Shown here in pieces: positions 51,555 to 62,598 of a stretch of DNA of 64,000 nucleotides; position 1 is the stretch's first letter; every line of letters starts with the position of its first letter. The notes beneath the pieces were generated by a model. That model did not search any database. It saw only the letters and a list, made by a program, of their open reading frames with translations, and was not told the DNA's origin. A program made the position numbers and the translations under genes. Origin of the DNA: Nansenia antarctica (Eukaryota > Chordata > Actinopteri > Argentiniformes > Microstomatidae); the NCBI GenBank assembly GCA_963989245.1, contig OZ022349.1, positions 28,445,474-28,509,473 of the forward strand, written 5' to 3'.

Positions 51555-54500
51555 TTATAAGTCAACAATAGCATGGTCCCTGAGGAAGAGGGTGATTCTC
51601 CTCCTCAGGGTTGTCAGGTCGACGCTCTGTTTCTGACAGACCCTGATGTTCCTTGTCTCCCAGAGTACCTGCTTGACGGCGCTGATGATCCTCCACTGTT
51701 GTTGTAGTTGGGGGGTTGTGCACCCCCCGGGAGGACCATACAGGATGTTCTCGCCCGTCAAGCGGGGCAGGGTCAGCAGGCTGTTTAGGGAGACAGAGGG
51801 AACAAACAGGGCCCAGACCCGCCTGGCCACGGAGCACTCACAGAACAGGTGGTTAATGTGTTCTGTGTCCGTGCATCCGTGGGGGCATTTCTCAGTCTTT
51901 GCGATGTGCCGCCTATGCAAGAATTCCCTAGTGGGGAGACAACCATGAGCAGCCATCCAGGCAATGTCTTTTTGTTTATTGTTAGTACATTTATGATTAA
52001 TGTTTTTCCATACCTGTTTGGAGTCCACGGCTGTGCTGGCCTTGGGGTGAGTAATTCCTTCGATCTTATGAAGGTCATAATGTCTTTGTATTTCCATGAG
52101 GCCAGCCCAGCCGCGGACAATCCTGTCTTGAAGGCAAAGTCCCTCCATATCTTGTAGACTGGAGGGGGGTCCCAGCTGTAGGGCACAGTGTGATCACTGC
52201 CATCTGGCTCCCCCAGACAAAGGTAAACATGATCCTTTCGATGGTTTTGGATACTGCTCTGTCTGGGGGAAACACCCTGCCCAGGTAAAGGAGAATGGGA
52301 AGAACAATAGCCTTCAGGACCAGGATCTTGCCTGTCATTGTGAGAGGCCGTGCACTCCACTCACAGATCTTCTTTTGGACCTGGCGGATGGTCTCCTTCC
52401 AGCTGCCGGAGGCTCCTCCATCTTTCTGGTAGGTGATCCCCAGCAGCTTAATGTTTTCCGTCTTTACAGGGAAGGAGGTTGCCAGGTTCTCCTGCCAGTG
52501 CTGCGACAGAAACAGCTCACACTTACCCCTATTGATCAGGGCGCCAGTGGCTGCACAGTAGTCCTCCACCACTTTCATTGCTGTGGAAATGGAGCGACTA
52601 TCTGTGCCGACGATGGTAATGTCGTCCATGTACGCCACCACCTTGAGCCTCTCCCCCCGGGCCCCTGGTAGAGGGTAGCCCATGATGTTGGGGGAGCTCC
52701 GGATCTTCCGTAGGAACGGCTCCAGGTAGATGATGTACAGTAGAGGGGCCAAGGCGCATCCCTGCCGTACTCCAGCTTTGATGGGGAAGGGGTCTGTCAA
52801 CTGGTTGTTGATCCGAACTCTGCTCGTGATGTTGTTGTAGCAGAGTTCGGTCCAGTTGAGCAGGTGCTGGGGGAAGTTCATGCCTCTCAGCACCCTCTGC
52901 AGGAAACCATGGCTAACCCTGTCAAAGGCCTTCTCCTGATCCAGGCTGAGAAGGCCTAAAGGGGACCTCCGCTCCTGGGAGTGCAGGATGAGGTCTCTCA
53001 CCAGGAGCAGGTTGTCGTTGATGGACCTACCGGGGACGCTACAGGTTTGGTCAGGGGCTATAACTGAGGGGAGGAGGGTTTGAAACCGTTGGGTGAGGGC
53101 TTTTGTCATGATTTTATAGTCCACTGGGAGGAGATTGATGGGGCGCCAGTTCCGGAGGTCCTTGAGGTCCCCTTTCTTGGGGATCAGTGTGACCGTACTC
53201 TGTCTCATTGACTCTCCAAGCCTCCCTTCCCTGTAGACGGCTTTGAAGACCTCCGCCAAGTTTCCTTGAGGAGATCCCAGAGAGTCTTGTAGAACTCTGC
53301 TGGGATCCCATCCGGTCCAGGGGCCTTGTGTGTATTCAAGGAGTGCACGGCCCGGGTGAGCTCCTCCGTGGTCAGCTCTGGGTTCTCACTCTCACCACCC
53401 TCTGGGACCCGGTCCAGACCATCCAGGAAGGTGGCCATGAGAGTCTCGTCGGTTGTCTTGATGTTGTAGAGACTCTCGTAGAACTCTCTTGCCACCCCCG
53501 GGATGTTGCCTCTGTCTGACACGGTGTCCCCATTGGTGTCGTATAGGGACAGGATAGGCTTGTGTTTTGACCGTGCCTTGCGGAAGAAGTGGCGTGTGCA
53601 TTTCTCCTCCTCCTCCAGGCCCTGGAGTTTTTCCCTGAACTGTTTCTTTTGTTGTTGCTCCCGGTAGAGGGTGGCAAGGTGTTGTTTGGTCTCGGCCAGT
53701 TCTCGGGCCACATCCAGACCACCCAGCTGTAGGAGACTCAGGCGTTGGAGGGCCGCGTTGTGGTGTTGAAACCTGGCCCTCTGTTCTGCCGCTTTCCTCC
53801 TTCCGACTGACCCAAAGTAGCCCTTTGTCCTGGCCTTAACCATCTCCCACCACTCTATCGGGGAGTCGAACAGTTCTTTTAGGGTCCTCCACTCCAGGTA
53901 GCGCCTGGAGAAGGAATGCACCACTGTTGGGTCCTGAAGGATCGATGTATTCATCCTCCAGGTTCCCCTACCTGCTCTTGTTTGGCCGTCCCATTCCAGG
54001 GACACTGTCAACATCCTGTGGTCCGAGAAGTGGGCCGCCTGGCTGGTCAGGGTTCCCATCCTCAGACCTGGCGAGAGCAAGAACATGTCTATCCTGGAGG
54101 AAGAATTCCCGGAGGAACTCACCCTTGTGTGTGTCGGCGGGGAGGTGCCACCGGCGTCTACCAGTTGGAAGTCGTCTATGATGGACTGAAGTTCTGTAGT
54201 GGATCGGTCTCTCCTGGGCCTGCTGCGGTCCTCATCCCGGAGGGCACAGTTGAAATCTCCCCCCACTAGGACTGGTGTGGGAATGAGGAGGAGAGACCGA
54301 AGTTTCTTGAAAAGGGAGACTCTCTTGGCCACGTTGGTTGGGCCGTACACATTGATGACCCTCAGCGGCGAACCCTGGATCTCTAGGTCCAGAACCAGGA
54401 TTCGCCCGCTCTCTACAACCTCCCCCTTTTTGGTCTGCAGAAAAGGGTTGGCCACCAAAATGCCGACCCCATCAGCTCTATCGATGTTTGAGCCTGACCA

Positions 54501-54680
54501 GAGAGAGTCCCCCCGTGTCCATTCCTCCTCCAGGGTGGCGTCCATCTCCTTGAATGGGATGGCGCACTCCTGGAGGATATACATGTCTGACTGATGTTGG
54601 GTGATGTACTGGTAGACGACCTCCCGTTTGTCTGGTTGCCGGAGGCTTCTGGTGTTGAGAGATGAGATTGTTATCTTCAT
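51555..54680 (-). pseudogene. TxA-5 ORF2, frameshift and deletion
   Basis: Clean from 54680 through the endonuclease domain and to KAPGPDGIPAEFYKTLWDLLKE. Near 53262 GGAGGAC has become GAAAC (net loss of one base), shifting the frame. It is open again from about 53259 with LDQEKAFDRV, GVRQGCALAPLLYIIY and AYMDD. Near 52195 about 0.2 kb is deleted (GGGGGAGCCAGATGGCAG joins to TGATCACACTGTGCC), removing the segment after GSQM. The last part runs from about 52148 to 51555. The copy is inactive. Confidence 0.87.
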
Positions 54681-56156
54681 GGTTCTTGGATTTGGTTTGT
54701 TCCAATTTTTGCTAAGCTATTGCAAATGAGGATGAGGCCCTCCAATGGGTCGTTGGGGGCCAGATAGTGTGGCACCTCCCCTTGGCTGCTCATGGTGTGG
54801 GGGTTGTCTCCCCACTGACTGCCTGGTGGCCCCCTCATCTGTGTTGTTGATGAGGTGATTTTCGGTGGCCCGTACGGTCCGGTGAGCATGGACTGGGGGT
54901 GGCTGGTGGGCTGTGCAGGGTCAGGAGCATGTGATGACTGGAGAGAGGAAGAGGGTGGGGAGGAGTGTTTGGGGGGGGGAGCCGGCTTACCTGTATGGCG
55001 TTGGGGTTTGGGTTCTGGAGTAGTCTTTTTGTCTGTTTTTTTCCGGATTGCCTTTTTTTGTGGTCTTTTGCGTTTTGGTTGAGCCAAGCTCCAGTCATTT
55101 TCACTGTCTGATTGGGAGGGGAGGTGGATCTGCAGTGTGCTGCTGGTGGCTATCTCAATAGAGGCCGGCTCCCCCTTCATGGTGTTTTTGCAGGGGGTGG
55201 AGGTGGTAATGGGGTTTAGGAGGGGGGGGTGTTGAGGTTGTCTGTAGGGGGTGCTGGGACGGTTGGTTCCTCTCCTTCTCCTTCTCCGTCGCTCGAGCTC
55301 TGATCGTCCCCCCCATCGCTCGAGCGCCGGTCCTCCTCCGTCTCTCCCTTCTCTTCCTCCATGTTGGGTGTGGGTTGGGGTGTGAGTTTGGGGGTTGGGG
55401 TGTGGGTTGGGGTGGGGGGGGGGGGTGGGGGTGGTGGTTGGTTGGATTTATAGCCCCGGGCTCTACTTGCATAGGAACTTGGGCAGTCACGGTAAAGATG
55501 CCCCTGTCCCCCGCACAGGTTGCAAGGTCTGGTCGTGGTCCGACGTCGGGTGGTCTTGGCGGCAGATTTTACATACCACGGCCTTGCAGGCCGCTGCCAG
55601 ATGGCCCAATTGGCTGCAGTTCCTGCAGAGCTTCGGCATACCGTAGTAGTAGACGGAGCCCCTGTTGTTCCCCAGGTTGATGGTGCTGGGGATATGTTGG
55701 ACTCCGCCTATCCCCTCCGGGTCCGGACGGAGTTGTACCAGCCATTTTTTGGCCACCGTCCACACTCCGTCTTCATCCAGGACCATCCGGGCCCCCGATT
55801 TAAGGGTGGCATGACGGTGTAGCCACACCTCAATATCATATTCCTGAATCACCTCATTGTGGAATTGAATTGTGACTACTTTTGATTCTAAATCCGTTAG
55901 TGGGTGGGCTGTAAAACGGTTAAGTGGGGGTTTGTGTTCATTAATCCTATGAAAGGTCCAGAATTCCGCTAACAGTTGGGGGGTTTTAAAGCTCACTTCA
56001 AAACATTCATTGGGCCCAGGGGGCTTCACCAGGCAGTTTAGATCAGACGGCACAAAGCCCATACCTCTCTGTAGAACCGCCCTGCTGAATTCCAGGCGGG
56101 TCATCGTTGTTACTGGTCTGGCAGTCTTCTGTTGGGGGGCTGGGAAAACCAGAGTG
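54677..56156 (-). pseudogene. TxA-5 ORF1, broken in the Pro repeat
   Basis: N-terminal part readable from the satellite junction to about 55487. The first knuckle has the same CRNCSQLGHLAAAC change as TxA-4. A small deletion after HPTS near 55530 removes part of the second knuckle's end. A frame change in the C-rich repeat follows, then the C-terminal third is open from 55180 to 54677. It is the mirror copy of TxA-4 ORF1 and shares its PPNSHPNPHP tract. Confidence 0.82.
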
Positions 56157-57085
56157 TTCCCAAGCATAAAACTATAGAAATGATCCCTGAAAGTATAGTC
56201 TTGGTGTGTCAGTTAATAATGTACAAAGTGTGGAACGTCTTGAGAACAGCATTTGCATCGCGGTGTTCTATTGCATTCTCAAGAGTCACCACTTGTTGTA
56301 ATCAAATTATGTAAGTCATAGATCAACAATTTTCCAATTACCCTTCCCTCCATACTTGGAGAATATAATGGTACTGATTCCAAAAAGGAAATTGAACAGC
56401 ATGCTATGACGGTTCTGCTAAACATAAATCATGAGAATTGTTAAAAACTGTCTTGATCAAATTCCCCCTAATTAATTGAACTTGCTTTTTATTTTTTAAC
56501 AAATTACTTATTTCTGTGGCAGAAGTACCCACTCAGAACATATTCTTTCCACCCATGTTCCTTTAAGGAACAATGGACAATCATCAATGGTGGAAAAAAA
56601 ATGAACAGTCATTTCTATTCACCTGATTCATGCTCTGAAAAGAATATCTTACATAATCATCATGGATAGCGAGACCAGACACTTTAGAAACACATTTCCC
56701 AAGCATAAAACTATAGAAATGATCCCTGAAAGTATAGTCTTGGTGTGTCATTTAATGTACAAAGTGTGGAACGTCTTGAGAACAGCATTTGCATCGCGGT
56801 GTTCTATTGCATTCTCAAGACTCACCACTTGTTGTAATCAAATTATGTAAGTCATAGATCAACAATTTTCCAATTACCCTTCCCTCCTTACTTGGAGAAT
56901 ATAATGGTACTGATTCCAAAAAGGAAATTGAACAGCATGCTATGACGGTTCTGCTAAACATAAATCATGAGAATTGTTCAAAACTGTCTTGATCAAATTC
57001 CCCCTAATTAATTGAACTTGCTTTTTATTTTTTATTTTTTAACAAATTACTTATTTCTGTGGCAGAAGTACCCACTCAGAACATA
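56157..57085 (-). repeat. Satellite segment 11 (inverted)
   Basis: About 1.7 monomers. It mirrors segments 6 and 7: it shares the ACATTATTAACTGACAC variant with 32925, CCTTAAAGGAAC and TTTTTAACAATT with about 25490-25610, and GTAAGGAGGG with about 25165. Confidence 0.9.
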
Positions 57086-58366
57086 TGCTGGCACCGGGGA
57101 CTTCACCTGAAGCTGCTGAGGACAATACCGGACCGCCACATGGTGAAGTTCATCATGGAGACACTTTCCAACCGCAGCTTCATCTTACAGACCAGCAGTG
57201 GCCAGTGCAGTAGGCTCAGAAGACTGAGGAACGGGGTACCGCAGGGGTCTATTCTCTCGCCGATGCTGTTCAACGTTTACATCCACGACCTACCTGATAC
57301 AGCATCTAGAAAGTATGGCTACGCAGACGATCTTGCCATCATGCTGAGCCGACCAACGTGGAAGGCGATGGAAGAGGGTCTTAACGTAGACATAGGCACA
57401 CTGGTAGCATACCTTCGAAGGTGGCGTCTACAACTCAGTGTCGGAAAGACAGTCGCAGCGGCATACCACCTTAGCACCAGAGAAGGCAGGAGGGAACTTG
57501 AGGTGCGCGTTGACAACAAATGTCTGGAGGTCCAGCAAGCCCCGAAGTACCTTGGAGTGCGCCTGGATCGGACATTATCCTTCAAGCAACACCTGGAAGA
57601 AGTCAAGGCCAAAGTGACATCCAGGGCCGCGCTGATCCGCCGCCTTGCTGGTACAACCTGGGGAGCCTCAGCTAAGACGCTAAGAATATCCACCCAAGCC
57701 CTGGTCTTCTCTGCAGCGGAATACTGCGCCCCAGTATGGAGCAGAAGCCCTCATGCGAGAAAGGTCGACGTGGCTATCAATACCTCCCTCAGAATAATTA
57801 CTGGATGCTTGAAGCCTACCCCTGTGTCCCTCTTGCCAGTCCTCGCGGGAATAGCACCGGCCACCCTCGCCCTGGCCAGGAAGGCACAAAAGCATGACTG
57901 GCACATCCTGCACAACACCACCATAACACCAGCACCTCCAAGCCGACTCAAGACCCGCCACCCTTACAACAAGGCAGCACAAGCCATGCTCAACTCCACC
58001 TCTGAGGACATCTCCAGAGATGCATGGTTGGCAGCAGCTTGGAAGCAGGAGTGGGAGTCAGCCGGGCCCTCCCGAACCCACCGCTACATCTGGGACCCAG
58101 GAGATGGCGCCATTGGAGGAGACGACCTACCACGCCGGCAATGGACCACACTGAACCGTCTACGAACTGGTGTCGGTCGCTTTAAAACATCAATGAAGGC
58201 GTGGGGCCTGGCGGACAGTGCGGCATGCGAGTGCGGTGACCCAGAGCAGACCGCCGACCACATAATCACCATCTGCCCCTTATATAGACCACCCTCAGAA
58301 GCCAGCCTCTTCGACCTAGAACCAGAGATGCGGGCATGGCTACGCGACACCGAGTTGGACCTCTGA
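57086..58366 (+). pseudogene. Jk-d partial reverse transcriptase
   Basis: Uninterrupted frame with GVPQGSILSPMLFNVYIHDLP, YGYADDLAIML and CECGDPEQTADHIITIC. It differs from Jk-a by very few residues (SILSP for SVLSP, LRTIPD for LKTIPD). It lacks motif A and the endonuclease. The open frame upstream reaches a GTG in the satellite at 57059. Confidence 0.8.
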
Positions 58367-58385
58367 CGTTACACGAAAGAAGAAG
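57086..58385 (+). mobile_element. Jk-d: jockey/I-like LINE fragment
   Basis: Mirror copy of Jk-a, with the same target duplication (AGAACATA at 57078-57085 and 58386-58393) and the same deleted satellite on the far side (TGTTCCTTTGAGGAACAATAGA-CATAAAAC). Almost identical to Jk-a by eye. Confidence 0.87.
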
Positions 58386-58918
58386 AGAACATAATTTCCA
58401 CCCATGTTCCTTTGAGGAACAATAGACATAAAACTATAGAAATGATCCCTGAAAGTATAGTCTTGGTGTGTCATTTAATGTACAAAGTGTGGAACATCTT
58501 GAGAACAGCATTTGCATCGCAGTGTTCTATTGCATTCTCAAGAGTCACCACTTGTTGTAATCAAATTATATAAGTCATAGATCAACAATTTTCCAATTAC
58601 CCTTCCCACCATACTTGGAGAATATAATGGTACTGATTCCAAAAAGGAAATTGAACAGCATGCTATGATGGTTCTGCTAAACATAAATCATGAGAATTGT
58701 TCAAAACTCTCTTGATCAAATTCCCCCTAATTAATTGAACTTGCTTTTTATTTTTTATTTTTTTAACAAATTACTTATTTCTGTGGCAGAAGTACCCACT
58801 CAGAACATATTCTTTCCACCCATGTTCCTTTGAGGAACAATGGACAATCATCAATGGTGGGAAAAAAATTAACAGTCATTTCTATTCACCTGATTCATGC
58901 TCTGAAAAGAATATCTTA
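58386..58918 (-). repeat. Satellite segment 12 (inverted, with deletion)
   Basis: Mirror of segment 5, with the same ~125-bp deletion and the private variants CTTCCCACC, CGCAGTG and TTATATAAG-type differences. It ends GAATATCTTA at the HeA-2 3' end. Confidence 0.88.
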
Positions 58919-61900
58919 TGATTCTTAATAGGACTGGTTGTTAAAATCCCTAAATATTCAGCACAACAATTGAGTGGAGTTGGAGATGTCCTCTTGGGTG
59001 GAGTGGAATTTGGCAATGATCGCGTGGTGCCACCAGTACGACACATCTTCGGTTGTGGTCCCCGACCTCATTGGGTGTTTCGGCCAGTTATCACAAGACA
59101 CCCTCTGCCGAGGTTGGCCCACCACAGGCTGATCAGGCCTGGGTGTGTGTCGCACGGTGGCACCACGTGGTCATTTGGGAGCCCATGTTGGGTCCCTACG
59201 TTTCAGCCACAGCCAGTGACTGCTCCGTTCTGCTGCAGTGGACAGTTCTCTGATTGCCTTCCGTTGGGCCTGTCCTCTGCTCCCTACTGCCCTCAGGAGC
59301 CTTGTGGTGGAGCTGGCTACAAAGTCTCTCCTCACCTCCACTGGCCACACCTTCACGTTCCAGCCCCGCCCCTCTGCTTCGACTGCTAAGTTGGCATACC
59401 GCAGCCTCTTCTGTTCGAATGCCTCATCGATGGCCTCCTCCCATGGGACCGTCAGTTCTACGATGAAGACACGCCGGCAGGACTTGGACCAGAGGACTAG
59501 GTCTGGCGCAGGTTGGTCACTGCAATTTCGGGTGGGAAGGTGAGCCTCTGGCTGAGGTCTACCCGCATTTCCCAATCCCGGGCTGCGTTCAGTGGGCCTG
59601 AGTCTGGAGGTGATGGCTTGGTCCGCTGTTTCTCCCCTTCCCGGATGAAGGTTGTTTTCTGTGGAAAGGTAGTCTGGGCATTTAGAGGCATGGCGTTGGT
59701 GGTTACCCTCTTGTGCTCAAGTTCGGCAGCCAAGCACTTTAGCACTTGGTTGTGGCGCCAGGTGTATCTTCCTTGAGTTAGACTGGTCTTGCAACCCACC
59801 AAGATGTGTTTGAGGGTTGCTGGAGACAGGCTGGGTCCTCTCCATACCAGAGATGTAGGTTGGTAGGAGAGGGCAGGACATCATATGTGGCTCTGATGAT
59901 GAAACTTAGCCTATTAGACTCCATGCTCCACAGCTCGTTCCACGTGATTTTCCTCCTCTCCACGCTCTCCCACTTCATCCAGCGGCCTTGCTGGGCTTGG
60001 GAGACTGCCTTGGCGCACCTGGCTGCTTCCTCCTGGTGGCGCACCTCCTCAACCACCATCTTCCGCCGTTCGGTTGGAGTAGCCTTTTGCCATGTGGGTG
60101 TTGTTGTTTCTAAGCCAAGGCCCCCTCTGCCATGTTGGACATGCCCCACTATATCCCGGTGTCTGAGGGCGGTCTTTGCCACCGCAACTGCTGCAGATGG
60201 CTTCCATTTCCTCCCCGTTGCTAGGATTGGAGCAGCACCTCTGACGAATGGATCCCGGGATTCTGTGAGAGTAATTTCCAGCCTTGATTTGGCACATTTG
60301 TACTCCTCCACCAGGCTTGAGATTGGTAGGGAGAGGGCTCCGTTGCCATACAGGCCTATGCTGCTAAGGCCTCTCGGCAGTCCAAGCCACTTCCTCACTT
60401 GTGCATTCACCAGTCTCTCCAGCCGGTTGGCATGGGATAGTGTGACCTCGTAGATGGAAATTGGCCACATGAGACGGGGCAGCAGTCCAAACTGAAAGCA
60501 CCACAGCTTCAGCTTCCCAGGGAGAGCAGTGTTGTTGATCTGCTTGAGGCCACTGATTGTATCCTGCTTGAGTTGTTCCACCTGCTTCGAGTCTTTGAGT
60601 TCTGCGCTATACCAGCGGCCAAGGCTTTTGATAGGCTTCTCCAGAACTGTTGGTATTGGCTCGTTGTTGACGTGGAACCTCTCATTGGCGAGCTTGCCTT
60701 TGACAATGGAGATACTGCGGGACTTACTGGGTTTAATCTCCATTCGTGCCCATTTGATGTTTCCCTGGAGTTTATCCAGCAGGCGTTTGGTGCATGCGTT
60801 TGTTGTTGTTATTGTCGTCATGTCATCCATGTACGCCCTGATTGGAGGAAGACGCAGCCCGCTCTTCAACCGTTCCCCTCCAACAACCCATCGGGATGCT
60901 CGAATAATGAGCTCCATTGCCATGGTAAAAGCCAGTGGAGAGATGGTGCAGCCCGCCATTATGCCTATCTCGAGGTGCTGCCAAGCAGTTGTACTGGCTT
61001 GTGCTGTAACACAGAACTGGAGGTCCTGGAAGTAGGCTTTGACCAGCCTTGTGATGCCCTCTGGGACTTGGAAGAAGTTGAACGCTGTCCACAAAATCTC
61101 ATGAGGCACTGACCCGAAGGCATTGGCAAGATCTAAGAAAACCACATGCAGGTCTTTCTTCTCCTTCTTGGCCGTTTGTATCTGGTGCCAGATGACATTT
61201 GTGTGTTCCAGGCATCCTGAGAATCCACTTATCCCTGCCTTCTGCACTGAGGTGTCGACAAAGTTGTTCTTCTGCAAGAATACTGAGAGCCTCTGGGCCA
61301 CAACACTGAAGAAAATCTTTCCTTCCACATTCAGTAGACTGATCTGGCGGAACTGGTCGATGGTTGAGGAATTCTTCTCTTTGGGAATCAGGATCCCTCC
61401 TGCCCTTCGCCATGCCTTTGGTATGATTCCCTTTTCCCATGCCACTTTCATTAGCTTCCAGAGGTACTTCAAGACGCCTGGACTGTTCTTATATAGCCTG
61501 TATGGAATGCCGTTGGGCCCAGGGGCTGAGGCTGTTCTTGCCCGTTTTACTGTGCTCTCAACTTCGCTCCATGTAGGGGGCCTTGTTTCCATCTGGTGCT
61601 CAGGTGGTTGGATTGGTGGCATGTCATCCGGAATGCTGGCTGGCACATGCCTCTGGTTGTCAGAGTAGGTCTTCCTCAGGTGCTCCTCTAGTTCCCTTAT
61701 GGGTACTTTGAGGGTCCCTGTTTTCTCCTTGACAAAGAGGTCTTTGACGAACTTGTAGGGATCTCTGTAGAAGGCAGTCCTCGTTCGCTCTTTCTTCTTG
61801 TGTTGCTTTCTCAAGCATTCTGCTCTTCGCAGTGTTGCAAGACGCTGCTTGATGTCGGCCTGTAGTGCTTCAAGTCCTTTCCTTTCCACTTCTGTGGCCT

Positions 61901-62104
61901 TCTTCCACTGTTTTCTCAGGCACCTTCTTTCTTTCACAAGTCTTTCAATCTCGTGTTGTCTCCTGGACTTGAGATGGGCTGATGGTTCCTTCTGTGTCCC
62001 ATGGTTCTTACTTTTCACCCCAAATCTCTCTGCTCCATAGCTGTAAATGATCTCTCCAATCTTGTCCAGTTTTCTATCCATGCCCCCTTTCAGACCTTCT
62101 AGAA
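58919..62104 (-). mobile_element. HeA-2: Hero/R2-group LINE, cut by the hAT
   Basis: Mirror copy of HeA-1 with the same satellite junction at its 3' end (58918/58919). It stops at TTCTAGAA (62097-62104), which in HeA-1 lies uninterrupted at about 19950-19957. The hAT begins right after, so any remaining HeA-2 5' sequence should lie beyond the window. Confidence 0.88.
59171..62104 (-). pseudogene. HeA-2 reverse transcriptase/endonuclease, same frameshifts as HeA-1
   Basis: Open from the hAT junction to 59778 with VFLDLANAFGSVPH, IMAGCTISPLAF and AYMDDMTTIT. It then shifts at the same Cys/His position (PACLQQPSNTSW) and again before PDLVLWS, ending at 59171, exactly as in HeA-1. A local difference is VEVRRDFVA here against VEVGCRGFVA in HeA-1, so this copy has lost the GCRGF signature. 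Shared disabling mutations argue that one copy was duplicated from the other. Confidence 0.87.
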
Positions 62105-62235
62105 CAGGCCTATTCAATTAGCGGCCCACGGGCCGCATGCGGCCCAGACGCGACCCCCGATTGGCCCAGCCATAAAAGTAGAGAAAAACGTATTTCGCGA
62201 GTGTTCATACTGTAGTGAACGGAGACTTGGTAGTG

Positions 62236-62314
62236 TAACTCGCCCCATGCGGGAATCGAACCCCGATCTCCCGCATAAACGACGACCGCGCTAACCATTA
62301 GACCAAGATAGTTA
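62236..62314 (-). ncRNA. tRNA-like sequence (A and B boxes)
   Basis: On the minus strand TGGTCTAATGG fits a Pol III A box and GGTTCGATTCC fits a B box, 38 nt downstream. TAACT and AGTTA at the two ends can pair like part of an acceptor stem. At 79 nt, with a poorly pairing anticodon arm, it looks like a tRNA pseudogene or SINE head, not a working tRNA gene. Confidence 0.45.
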
Positions 62315-62371
62315 ACTCCCTTGGTGGAGCTGTTAACGGGCCTCATACAGGATCGTTACCATACAATAGTA

Positions 62372-62565
62372 GCCTACAGAACGTGAATATAACACCAGGG
62401 CTCTCAAATGTCACGCATTGGGCGTGGCAAGGTGTGACGTGTGAGCGTGTGAACAGTCAACCCAATCAGGGCATTGTTTAATATAACGTTGCTAGACACA
62501 CTTTAACAAACAATGCCCTGATTGGGTTGACTGTTGCTAGAGCGTTATATTCACGTTCTGTAGGC
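62372..62565. repeat. Nested inverted repeats upstream of the transposase
   Basis: Arm pairs 62372-62393 / 62544-62565 (GCCTACAGAACGTGAATATA and complement) and about 62452-62479 / 62508-62535 (AACAGTCAACCCAATCAGGG and complement) form a fold-back of about 190 bp. It could be a small inserted fold-back element or a duplicated promoter part. Confidence 0.75.
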
Positions 62566-62598
62566 AGGCTAGCTAGAAGTCCGATATCAACTCCAAAA

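Larger units (their letters stand above)
44602..56156 (-). mobile_element. TxA-5: Tx1-clade LINE split by a TxB mosaic
   Basis: Minus-strand copy with its 3' end (GGTGTTTTTTATTGG on the + strand) at 44602 and its 5' end at 56156, each against the usual satellite target. The element is cut in its 3' UTR: the part ending ...CTCCAGGCCCC (50927) and the part starting CAGCTACAGG (45240) join perfectly in uninterrupted copies, so 45241-50926 is an insert. The 5' boundary is identical to TxA-4. Confidence 0.85.
44602..62104 (-). repeat. Right arm of the large inverted duplication
   Basis: Mirror of 19734-38820, with a TxB mosaic insert in TxA-5 and a hAT inserted at the HeA-2 end. The arms are separated by about 5.8 kb (38821-44601) holding a TxA scrap, HeB, Jk-c and satellite. 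Confidence 0.75.

Noticed and set aside
57059..57085. Satellite-encoded starts for the Jk reverse transcriptase fragments
   Set aside because: The codon is GTG inside satellite DNA, with the element beginning only at 57086. This is a chance read-through, not a start; the same holds at 43102, 24996 and 32088.
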